This document shows, piece after piece, positions 31,742 through 39,042 of a stretch of 64,000 nt of DNA. The position numbers and the translations under genes are program-made. Source of the DNA: Leeuwenhoekiella sp044542075 (GTDB taxonomy: Bacteria > Bacteroidota > Bacteroidia > Flavobacteriales > Flavobacteriaceae); assembly GCF_044542075.1 (NCBI RefSeq), contig NZ_JBITTU010000004.1, positions 124,001 to 188,000 on the forward strand, given 5' to 3'. The notes under the pieces are model-generated. The model did no database searches and was not told the origin of the DNA. It saw nothing but the letters and a program-made list of their open reading frames with translations. Position 1 is the stretch's first letter. Every line of letters starts with the position of its first letter.

Positions 31742-31951
31742 ATGATACGAGAAGGAAGTGAAGTAAAATGGAAGTGGGGAAATGGGACAGCAACCGGTAA
31801 AGTTGAAAAAACTTATACTAAAAAAATTACCAGAACTATAGATGGTTCTGAAATTACCCGTGATGGGGAAGAAGGTAATAAAGCCCTTTACATTAAGCAA
31901 GAGGATGGCTCAGAAGTCCTAAAACTTGAGAGTGAGGTTGAGAAAGCATAA
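31742..31951 (+). CDS. DUF2945 (Tudor-like) small protein
   Basis: 69 residues: IREGSEVKWKWGNGTATGKV, then a Thr/Lys-rich KTYTKKITRTIDGSEITRDG and KALYIKQEDGSEVLKLESEV. This is the compact SH3/Tudor-like beta-barrel of DUF2945 (hypervirulence-associated TUDOR domain family). The molecular function is unknown; the fold often binds nucleic acid or peptides. It is followed after 5 bp by the YciO-like gene, with which it is probably co-transcribed. Confidence 0.82.
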   Translation: MIREGSEVKWKWGNGTATGKVEKTYTKKITRTIDGSEITRDGEEGNKALYIKQEDGSEVLKLESEVEKA

Positions 31952-31956
31952 AAGGT

Positions 31957-32574
31957 ATGGCAAAATTTATAAAACTATATAATGATAATCCCAGCGAACG
32001 CGAAATTAAGCGCATCGTAAAGATTTTAAAAAATGATGGTGTCATCATTTATCCTACAGATACGGTTTATGGTTTGGGCTGCGATATTACCAGTACTAAA
32101 GCATTAACCCGTGTTGCTCAACTACGTGGTATTAAACTTGAAAAGGCCAATTTTTCTTTTATATGTGAAGATTTAAGTAATATTTCGGAATATGTTAGAC
32201 AAATAGATACACCTACATTCAAGCTGTTAAAGCGTGCTTTACCGGGTCCTTATACTTTTATATTACCTGGTAATAATAATTTACCTTCAGTCTTCAAAAA
32301 GAAGAAAACTGTAGGTATAAGAGTGCCTGACAATAATATTGCACGAGCGATTGTAAAAGAGCTGGGCAATCCTATTATCTCGACATCTATTTATGATGAA
32401 GATGAGGTTGTAGAATATACTACAGATCCAGAACTTATTTTAGAAAAGTGGGATAAGCTTGTAGACGTAGTAATTGATGGCGGTTATGGGGATAATGTAC
32501 CTTCTACAGTAATAGACCTTACAAGTGGTGAAGCTGTTTTAATACGGGAAGGTAAAGGCTCATTAACCATTTAG
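31957..32574 (+). CDS. YciO/Sua5-YrdC-family protein (threonylcarbamoyl-AMP synthase-like)
   Basis: 205 residues, a single YrdC domain with no Sua5 C-terminal domain. It shows GVIIYPTDTVYGLGCD, PGPYTFILPG, VGIRVPDN and PIISTSI. The segments after the active site (KANFSFICEDLSNIS and EYTTDPELILEKWDKLVDVV) match the YciO branch rather than TsaC. The canonical TsaC KxR...KRxxxPL lysine/arginine pattern is altered to LRGIKLEKANF. Members of the YciO branch may have weak or different activity, so tRNA t6A synthesis is possible but not certain. tsaD is present elsewhere in the window (37781-38818). Confidence 0.88.
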   Translation: MAKFIKLYNDNPSEREIKRIVKILKNDGVIIYPTDTVYGLGCDITSTKALTRVAQLRGIKLEKANFSFICEDLSNISEYVRQIDTPTFKLLKRALPGPYTFILPGNNNLPSVFKKKKTVGIRVPDNNIARAIVKELGNPIISTSIYDEDEVVEYTTDPELILEKWDKLVDVVIDGGYGDNVPSTVIDLTSGEAVLIREGKGSLTI

Positions 32575-32671
32575 ATTTTTTTATAGGTTCTGGTTAAAAT
32601 TCTTATAAATTGCGAATCACAATTTGATTGCTAGTTGCTTAGATTGTAATTTAAGGTAAAATAAAAATACT

Positions 32672-33508
32672 ATGAATTACCTTGAAACAACTTCAACCGA
32701 AAACGACGAATCTATTAAACTATTTTACCACGACTATGGCAGTGGAGATCCTGTAATACTTATTCATGGGTGGCCTTTAAGTCATCAAATGTGGGAATAT
32801 CAAGTAGAGCCTTTAATTAATGCAGGGCATCGTGTTATAGCTTATGACCGCAGAGGTTTTGGAAAATCAGATAAGCCTTGGGGCGGTTATGATTATGATA
32901 CCCTGGCAAAAGATCTTAATGATCTTATAAATGTGCTTAATCTTACAAACATCACGCTCGTAGGTTTCTCTATGGGTGGAGGTGAAGTTTCTAGATATAT
33001 AGGTAATTATGGAACTTCTAAACTTAAAAAAGCAGCATTAATTTCTTCAGTAGCGGCATTTATGCTCAAAACAGATGATAATCCTAAAGGAGTGCCTGCG
33101 GAAACATTTGAGCAGTTCAAAGCGGGTGTACGTAAGGATCGATTGAGTTTCCTTGAAGACTTTGGCAATAACTTTGTAAACTACGGTGATAACAAAGATC
33201 GAATAAGTAAATCGCAAGTTCATTTTAACTGGTCTGTTGCATCGCAAGCTTCCCCAAAAGCGACAGTAGATTGTATAGATTCTTTTGGGACAACAGATTT
33301 TAGAGAAGATTTGAAAAGTTTTGATATACCTACACTCATCGTACATGGTGATGCAGATCAAGTTGTGCCTATAGAACCTTCGGCAAAACAAGCAGCATCA
33401 ATTGTAAAAGGAAGTACTTTAGAGATTATAAACGATGCACCTCACGGCTTAGTCTTTACACATACTGAAGAGTTGAATAAAATACTTATAGACTTTTTAG
33501 CCAAGTAA
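32672..33508 (+). CDS. Alpha/beta hydrolase (non-haem haloperoxidase / arylesterase type)
   Basis: 278 residues. Catalytic triad segments are visible: nucleophile elbow GFSMGGGE (Ser), VHGDADQVVPIEPS (Asp) and NDAPHGLVFTH (His). The oxyanion region is ILIHGWPLSHQMWEYQ, and the YDRRGFGKSDKPWGGYDYDT segment is typical of the chloroperoxidase/perhydrolase group. There is no signal peptide, so it is cytosolic. The substrate is unknown. It is monocistronic and ends at a bidirectional terminator shared with the OmpA lipoprotein gene. Confidence 0.92.
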   Translation: MNYLETTSTENDESIKLFYHDYGSGDPVILIHGWPLSHQMWEYQVEPLINAGHRVIAYDRRGFGKSDKPWGGYDYDTLAKDLNDLINVLNLTNITLVGFSMGGGEVSRYIGNYGTSKLKKAALISSVAAFMLKTDDNPKGVPAETFEQFKAGVRKDRLSFLEDFGNNFVNYGDNKDRISKSQVHFNWSVASQASPKATVDCIDSFGTTDFREDLKSFDIPTLIVHGDADQVVPIEPSAKQAASIVKGSTLEIINDAPHGLVFTHTEELNKILIDFLAK

Positions 33509-33529
33509 TTCTTAAAACTATAAGGCAAT

Positions 33530-33559
33530 AAAAAACCCGGTCATTCGACCGGGTTTTTT
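33530..33559. terminator. Bidirectional terminator between the hydrolase and OmpA lipoprotein genes
   Basis: A 13-bp perfect stem, AAAAAACCCGGTC at 33530-33542 with GACCGGGTTTTTT at 33547-33559, with a 4-nt loop. Confidence 0.9.
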
Positions 33560-33578
33560 GTTTTCTATTACTAGAAAA

Positions 33579-34412
33579 TTATTTTGCTTTTGGCATTCCG
33601 TCTTCGATCATTTTGTAAAATTGATCAAGTTTAGGAAGAACTACTATACGAGTTCTACGGTTACGAGCACGACCATCTTCTGTATCGTTGCTTGCAACAG
33701 GAACATAATAACTTCTACCTGCAGCTACCATACGCTCTGGTGGTACACCAAATTCTTTTTGTAAAATACGAACCACAGAAGTTGCACGTTTAACACTTAA
33801 ATCCCAGTTATCTTCGATTACTGCAGTGCTAATAGCTTTACTGTCTGTATGACCTTCAACCATAAATTCAATCTCTGGTTGGTTTTTTACAACAGTAGCA
33901 ACTTTACCTAATACTTGTTTAGCACGGCTAGTTACATCCCAACGACCACTGTTAAATAATAACTTGTCTGAGATAGAAACGTAAACAACACCTTTTTCAA
34001 CATTGATCTCAATATCTTCATCATTTAAGTTTCCTATTGCTCCTTTTAAGCTAGTAACTAAAGCTAAAGTAACAGAATCTTTCTTGTTTAAAGCATCACG
34101 GAAAGTTTTGATCTGTAGATCTTTTTCTTTCATTTGCTCTAAAGACTTCTCTAAATTTTCTGCTCCTTTAGTAGATAAAGTAGTTAAATTACCTTGAGTG
34201 TCAATTAAGCTATTATTAGTTTTTCTTAAATCACCTATTTGTTCACGTAACGTTTCACTTTGAGCTAAACAAGAATTCAATTTGACAGTGGCTGAGTTCA
34301 GCATATCTTGAGTTTCAAGTTGTTTTGCCTCTAATGCAGCATATTTTTTCTGAGATACGCAAGAGGAAAGTAGTATCAAAGCAGAAGCTGATACAAGCAT
34401 TAATTTTCTCAT
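33579..34412 (-). CDS. OmpA-family lipoprotein with coiled coil
   Basis: 277 residues. The lipoprotein signal is MRKLMLVSASALILLSSC (Cys18). A periplasmic coiled coil (about 25-115, L/E/K/Q heptads) follows, then an OmpA peptidoglycan-binding domain (about 135-260) with LLFNSGRWDV, FMVEGHTDSKAIST and RMVAAGRSYYVPVASNDT, then NRRTRIVVLP. It probably tethers the outer membrane to peptidoglycan, in the manner of MotB/Pal-like flavobacterial OmpA lipoproteins. Well-formed promoter elements lie just upstream. Confidence 0.92.
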   Translation of the reverse strand: MRKLMLVSASALILLSSCVSQKKYAALEAKQLETQDMLNSATVKLNSCLAQSETLREQIGDLRKTNNSLIDTQGNLTTLSTKGAENLEKSLEQMKEKDLQIKTFRDALNKKDSVTLALVTSLKGAIGNLNDEDIEINVEKGVVYVSISDKLLFNSGRWDVTSRAKQVLGKVATVVKNQPEIEFMVEGHTDSKAISTAVIEDNWDLSVKRATSVVRILQKEFGVPPERMVAAGRSYYVPVASNDTEDGRARNRRTRIVVLPKLDQFYKMIEDGMPKAK

Positions 34413-34445
34413 AATTTAGTTGTTTTCTATTTAATTTATAGGACC

Positions 34446-34479
34446 CAAATATACCTAAAATACAATGTAAATGACCAAA
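34446..34479 (-). promoter_or_regulatory. Bacteroidetes-type promoter for the OmpA lipoprotein gene
   Basis: On the minus strand: TTTG at 34479-34476, a 22-nt spacer, and TATATTTG at 34453-34446 (perfect TAnnTTTG). The leader is about 30 nt. Confidence 0.6.
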
Positions 34480-34501
34480 CTTAACAATACTTTAGATTTT
34501 G

Positions 34502-35500
34502 TTAAAAGAGTTCGTTATAGTGTTTAGTTTTCCGTATGAAATACGCATAAACAATCGAATAAATTGAGGCATAACTCTTGATTTTCTTTGTGTTACGTCT
34601 TTTTTGAATAACTAAAAATAATTTTGAGTAAAAGTTAAAATGAGCTCTTAAAATTGCAAAAAAATGTGTTGATTTTCCTTCAAAAAGAAATTTTAGTGCA
34701 GCAACTCCATCTAAACACATTCTAAAAAATAAAATATACCAGACTTTAAAACCAGATACATTTTTGAGCAAAAGTATAAGGTTGTTTCTAAAGTTTAAAA
34801 ATGTCTTTTGCGGGTTCATTTGTTCTAGGGTTGCACCACCTAAATGATATACGGCGCTCACTCCTATACTTTTAATTTTAAAACCTTCTGCTTGAATACG
34901 CCAGCATAAATCAATCTCCTCTTGATGTGCAAAAAAGAGTTCATCTAAAGCTCCTGCTTTCCAAAAGAGTTCATTTCTCACGACAAAACAAGCGCCACTA
35001 GCCCAAAATATAGGTAATGTATCATCATACTGACCGTGATCTTCTTCTACAGTGTCAAAAATACGACCGCGACAAAAGGGATATCCTAAAGAGTCAATAA
35101 AACCACCGGCTGCACCGGCGTATTCAAAATGTGTTTTGCGTTTTAGATCTAGTATTTTTGGCTGTGCAGCCCCTAGGTGATTATCTTTTTTAAATTCTTG
35201 AATAATAGGTTTTAGCCAGTCTTCTGTAGTAAGAATATCGCTATTCATTAAAACTAATAAATCTTCAGAAAGACCTTTTAAAGAATCATTGTATCCTTTA
35301 GCATACCCACCATTGCTTTTGTTTAGTATACAGGTAACCTGCGGAAAGTATTGCTTTATAAATTCAACAGAATCATCTGTTGATGCATTATCTGCAACAT
35401 ATATATGAGCCTCATTTGCACTATGCGCAATTACCGATGGTAGGTATTCTTCAAGCAGGTGTCTGCCATTCCAGTTGAGTATAACTATAGCTACTTTCAC
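34502..35500 (-). CDS. Family 2 glycosyltransferase
   Basis: 332 residues. The GT-A fold is recognised by VAIVILNWNGRHLLEEYLPS, YVADNASTDDSVEFI, LVLMNSDIL (DxD equivalent), FWASGACFVVRNELF and FFAHQEEIDLCWRIQ. This set is typical of rhamnosyltransferase/WbbL-like GT2 enzymes. C-terminal amphipathic or membrane-associated helices (about 235-300) suggest attachment to the inner membrane. It probably adds a sugar to a lipid-linked glycan. It lies 9 bp downstream of the HsdR-N-like gene on the same strand. Confidence 0.93.
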   Translation of the reverse strand: MKVAIVILNWNGRHLLEEYLPSVIAHSANEAHIYVADNASTDDSVEFIKQYFPQVTCILNKSNGGYAKGYNDSLKGLSEDLLVLMNSDILTTEDWLKPIIQEFKKDNHLGAAQPKILDLKRKTHFEYAGAAGGFIDSLGYPFCRGRIFDTVEEDHGQYDDTLPIFWASGACFVVRNELFWKAGALDELFFAHQEEIDLCWRIQAEGFKIKSIGVSAVYHLGGATLEQMNPQKTFLNFRNNLILLLKNVSGFKVWYILFFRMCLDGVAALKFLFEGKSTHFFAILRAHFNFYSKLFLVIQKRRNTKKIKSYASIYSIVYAYFIRKTKHYNELF

Positions 35501-35509
35501 GATTTGTAT

Positions 35510-35956
35510 TTAAAGGTTGTAAACAGGTAGATCCCGAAGAAAAATATACTTTTCTGCATCATAATCCATCTGGCAATAGTAATGATTTAAACCATTTGTA
35601 ACCATAAGATACTCTGCTTTTAGTGCTAGATTATATCGTGCTATCTGGTCAAAAGTGTCTTGATTGATATTAATCTTAGGTGCTTTACACTCAATAATAA
35701 GCTTGATGCTTCCGTCTGGGTTAAAAATGACAACATCATACCGTTTAGAGAGCTTATTAATCTTAAGCTCTTTCTCAACATTCACCAGCGAAATAGGGTA
35801 ATTATAAGCTTGTAACATATGAGTTACGGTGTGTTGACGCACCCATTCTTCCGGCGTGAGCCGAACAAATTTTTTGCGTATGTCGTCAAATATAAGCGGT
35901 TTATTTTCGCTATTTTTGACCCGAAAAGTATACTTGGGGAAGTTCAATTGCTGCAT
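35510..35956 (-). CDS. Stand-alone HsdR N-terminal-like PD-(D/E)xK nuclease domain protein
   Basis: 148 residues from the ATG at 35956. An ATG at 35974 would add six residues. The protein corresponds to the N-terminal nuclease domain of type I restriction R subunits. It has Asp74 (KRYDVVIF), then the IIECKAP motif with Glu89-x-Lys91, and a Gln104/Tyr108 QxxxY motif (FDQIARYNLAL). No helicase domain and no hsdM/hsdS genes are nearby, so this is not a restriction system. It is divergent from holA (75 bp) and precedes the GT2 gene. The function is unknown; all expected catalytic residues appear to be kept. Confidence 0.85.
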   Translation of the reverse strand: MQQLNFPKYTFRVKNSENKPLIFDDIRKKFVRLTPEEWVRQHTVTHMLQAYNYPISLVNVEKELKINKLSKRYDVVIFNPDGSIKLIIECKAPKININQDTFDQIARYNLALKAEYLMVTNGLNHYYCQMDYDAEKYIFLRDLPVYNL

Positions 35957-36030
35957 CGTTTCAAAGGTAATCAACCTTTATAATTTTTTACCAAGTTTAT
36001 ACTGTTAAGCCTTATTAAATAGATCTTTTT

Positions 36031-37059
36031 GTGGAAGAAGTTACCCGTATAGTTAAGGATATTAAAAATGGAAATCTAAAGCCTATTTATTTTTTAATGG
36101 GGGAGGAGTCCTATTATATAGATCAGCTTGCAGATTTTATAGCAGATAAGGTTTTAACCGAAGAAGAGCGCGGGTTTAATCAAATGGTCTTATACGGTCG
36201 TGATGTATCACTTGATGATGTAGTTGCACAAGCCAAGCGTTACCCTATGATGGCAGAGCATCAAGTGGTAATTGTAAAAGAAGCTCAGGATATGGCCCGT
36301 GAGATTAATGCACAGAGCGAGGATAAGAAAAACAAACTCGAGGCCTATGCCGAAAATCCGCAGCATACTACCGTGCTGGTTTTTTGCTATAAATACAAAA
36401 AGATAGATAAGCGTAAGAAGGTTTACAAAGCCCTAGTCAAAAACGGTCTGGTATTTGAAAGTAAAAAACTGTATGACAACCAGGTAAGTGACTGGATTAG
36501 GAAAGTGATGAGTAGCAAAAATTATACGGTAGAGCCCAAAGCGGCTCATATGCTTGTTGAGTTTTTAGGCACAGATCTTTCAAAAATAAATAACGAACTT
36601 CAAAAATTGATGTTGATTTTGCCTGCGGGAAGTGCTATTACACCACTTGCTATAGAAGAAAATATAGGTATTAGTAAAGACTATAATAATTTTGAATTGC
36701 GTAAAGCAATAGGTAATAAGGAGATTGTAAAAGCGCACCGCATCATTAATTATTTCTCACAAAACCCTAAGGACAATCCTATGGTGGTTACTATAGCGCT
36801 GCTTTTTCAGTACTTTCAAAAGTTGTTGATGTATCACGGCTTGCCGAGTAAAGACAAAAATTCTGTTGCAAAAGCACTCAGTGTCAGTCCGTATTTTGTT
36901 GGAGAATATGTAGATGCGTGCCGCAATTACCCCATGAAAAAAGTAAGCTATATAATTAATCTTTTGCGTGACGCAGACATGAAAGGTAAAGGTGTAGGTG
37001 CAAATCAATTACCACAAGGTGATATTTTAAAAGAATTACTGGTTAAGATTATGGGCTAA
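36031..37059 (+). CDS. holA: DNA polymerase III subunit delta
   Basis: 342 residues beginning with GTG at 36031. It is part of the clamp loader that opens the sliding clamp. Features are PIYFLMGEESYYIDQLADFI at the start (degenerate P-loop region), MVLYGRDVSLDDVVAQAKRY, RYPMMAEHQVVIVKEAQDM and FLGTDLSKINNELQKLMLI, then the C-terminal collar domain (about 215-340). Its length matches HolA. It meets rsmE tail to tail with a 2-bp gap. Confidence 0.95.
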   Translation: MEEVTRIVKDIKNGNLKPIYFLMGEESYYIDQLADFIADKVLTEEERGFNQMVLYGRDVSLDDVVAQAKRYPMMAEHQVVIVKEAQDMAREINAQSEDKKNKLEAYAENPQHTTVLVFCYKYKKIDKRKKVYKALVKNGLVFESKKLYDNQVSDWIRKVMSSKNYTVEPKAAHMLVEFLGTDLSKINNELQKLMLILPAGSAITPLAIEENIGISKDYNNFELRKAIGNKEIVKAHRIINYFSQNPKDNPMVVTIALLFQYFQKLLMYHGLPSKDKNSVAKALSVSPYFVGEYVDACRNYPMKKVSYIINLLRDADMKGKGVGANQLPQGDILKELLVKIMG

Positions 37060-37061
37060 TT

Positions 37062-37778
37062 CTAAGCTTGTTCATTAACAAAAGCAACGCTATGCACCGC
37101 GACTACGGCAGCGGTTTCAGTACGTAGTCTACTTTCTCCAAGCATTACCGGAGCAAAACCTGCTTGTATGGCATTCTTAATTTCTGAAGTAGAAAAGTCG
37201 CCTTCGGGTCCTATCAAAATTAAATTAGAATCACCTTTCTGTAATTTTTGCTTGAGCGAGAATTTTGAAGTTTCTTCGCAATGCGCGATATATTTTGACC
37301 CGTTATATTCTGTGGTAAGTGCGACAAATTCTGAAAAAGAAATAGCTGGATTTAATTTAGGGATATAGGCTTTTAGCGACTGCTTCATAGCGCTTTGTAA
37401 AATACGCTCGTATCTATCTTCTTTAATTACTTTACGCTCGCTGTGATCACAAATTATGGGTGTGATTTCAGTGATACCTATCTCGGTAGCTTTTTCTAAA
37501 AACCATTCAAATCTATCATTCAGTTTAGTAGGAGCAACAGCCATATGTAACCCATAAGAAAGAGGATTTTGAGTTGTGACTTCGATGATTTTTACAATAC
37601 ATCCAGAAGGACTTGCGGTTGTGATTTCGGCTTTAAAAAAATTGCCTGAGCCATTAGTGATGTCGAGTAGGTCTCCCGCTTTTTTCCGCAGAACTTTTAC
37701 GATATGTTTACTCTCGTCTTTAGGAAAAGTTGCTTGTTTTGCTTCTGCAGCAATATCTGGATTATAAAATAACTGCAT
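37062..37778 (-). CDS. rsmE: 16S rRNA (uracil-1498-N3)-methyltransferase
   Basis: 238 residues. An N-terminal PUA-like domain (SKHIVKVLRKKAGDLLDITN) precedes a SPOUT methyltransferase domain with the knot motifs LILIGPEGDFSTSEI and VMLGESRLRTETAAV, plus KATEIGITEITPI. Length and motifs are standard for RsmE. It lies 2 bp after tsaD and is co-transcribed with it. Confidence 0.95.
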   Translation of the reverse strand: MQLFYNPDIAAEAKQATFPKDESKHIVKVLRKKAGDLLDITNGSGNFFKAEITTASPSGCIVKIIEVTTQNPLSYGLHMAVAPTKLNDRFEWFLEKATEIGITEITPIICDHSERKVIKEDRYERILQSAMKQSLKAYIPKLNPAISFSEFVALTTEYNGSKYIAHCEETSKFSLKQKLQKGDSNLILIGPEGDFSTSEIKNAIQAGFAPVMLGESRLRTETAAVVAVHSVAFVNEQA

Positions 37779-37780
37779 AC

Positions 37781-38818
37781 TTATATTTTAAGACGAGATT
37801 GCGCCATTACACGGGTTTCTTTAAAACCTGTATTTTCAAGATTTTCAGATTTGTATTTTAAATAGCCTACAATACCTATCATTGCCGCGTTATCTGTGGT
37901 GTATTCAAACTTTGGGATAAACGTTTTCCAGCCGTATTTAGCTTCCGCTTTTTTAAGCGCTTCCCGAATTCCACTATTTGCAGAAACACCGCCTCCAATT
38001 GCAACTTTCGTAATGCCAGTTTCTTTTACCGCTTTTTTAATTTTATCCATTAAAATCTCTACAATTGTGTACTGAATTGAAGCACATATATCGTTGAGAT
38101 TTTTATCTACAAACTCAGGATCTTTAGCAACCTCCCGTTGAAAGAAATAGAGGACAGCAGTTTTAAACCCGCTAAAACTAAAATCTAATCCACCAACCTT
38201 AGGCTTTGTAAACTTATAAGCTTTAGGGTTTCCTAGCTTAGCATATTTATCAATTAAGGGTCCGCCGGGATAGGGTAAACCCAATATTTTTGCACTTTTG
38301 TCAAAAGCTTCACCTACGGCATCATCAATAGTCTGACCTAAAACCGTCATTTTAAAATGATCATCTACACGTACAATCTGCGTGTGACCACCAGAAATTG
38401 TCATTGCAAGAAACGGGAATGTAGGCTTGTCATACCCATCCTCATCTATAAAATGAGCTAAAATATGCGCCTGCATATGATTTACATCTATTAAAGGGAT
38501 ATTAAGTCCCATTGCAAATGATTTTGCAAAAGAGGTGCCTACAAGAAGCGAGCCCATTAGACCGGGGCCACTGGTAAAAGCAATCGCTGCAAGATCTTCT
38601 TTTTTTACATTTGCAACGCGTAGCGCCTCGTGTACTACGGGAACAATATTTTGTTGATGCGCTCTCGATGCAAGTTCAGGAACCACACCACCATATTGTT
38701 TATGTACAGCCTGGCCCGCGACAACATTTGAAAGGGTTTGATCGTTAAGAAGCACAGCGGCGGCAGTATCATCACAAGATGATTCAATAGCTAAGATGTA
38801 TGTATTATTTTTTGGCAT
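37781..38818 (-). CDS. tsaD: tRNA N6-adenosine threonylcarbamoyltransferase
   Basis: 345 residues from the ATG at 38818; a start at 38833 is also possible. TsaD (Kae1/Gcp) transfers the threonylcarbamoyl group to A37 of ANN-reading tRNAs. Motifs: ILAIESSCDDTAAAVL, the metal-binding HMQAHILAH, FLAMTISGGHTQIV, GEAFDKSAKILGLPYPGGP, IGGGVSANSGIR and TDNAAMIG. It is followed by rsmE and is divergent from tamB. The partner tsaB/tsaE genes are not in the window. Confidence 0.96.
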   Translation of the reverse strand: MPKNNTYILAIESSCDDTAAAVLLNDQTLSNVVAGQAVHKQYGGVVPELASRAHQQNIVPVVHEALRVANVKKEDLAAIAFTSGPGLMGSLLVGTSFAKSFAMGLNIPLIDVNHMQAHILAHFIDEDGYDKPTFPFLAMTISGGHTQIVRVDDHFKMTVLGQTIDDAVGEAFDKSAKILGLPYPGGPLIDKYAKLGNPKAYKFTKPKVGGLDFSFSGFKTAVLYFFQREVAKDPEFVDKNLNDICASIQYTIVEILMDKIKKAVKETGITKVAIGGGVSANSGIREALKKAEAKYGWKTFIPKFEYTTDNAAMIGIVGYLKYKSENLENTGFKETRVMAQSRLKI

Positions 38819-39042
38819 AATGGAGTTAAGCATACCGATTGTTAATGTACTTTTACCCTAAAGAAAATCATTGCTGAAAGGCAAATTTTAAACAGGTTCT
38901 GTTTATAAGCGCCGTTATTCTTAAAGAGATAATTTAAGATTTTGTAAATCGCACAATGTGCAAAGTTAAAACTTAAAAACGTATCAGAAAATTTAGAAAA
39001 ATAGTTACACGTACCCTATTCTTTGTAATAGGCGTTTTTGCG

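Noticed and set aside
33047..33391. 114-codon antisense open frame in the alpha/beta hydrolase gene
   Set aside because: Cys/Arg/Ile-rich shadow of a well-supported gene with an intact catalytic triad.
35510..35956. A type I restriction-modification locus
   Set aside because: Only the R-subunit N-terminal domain is present; no helicase, methylase or specificity gene within the window.
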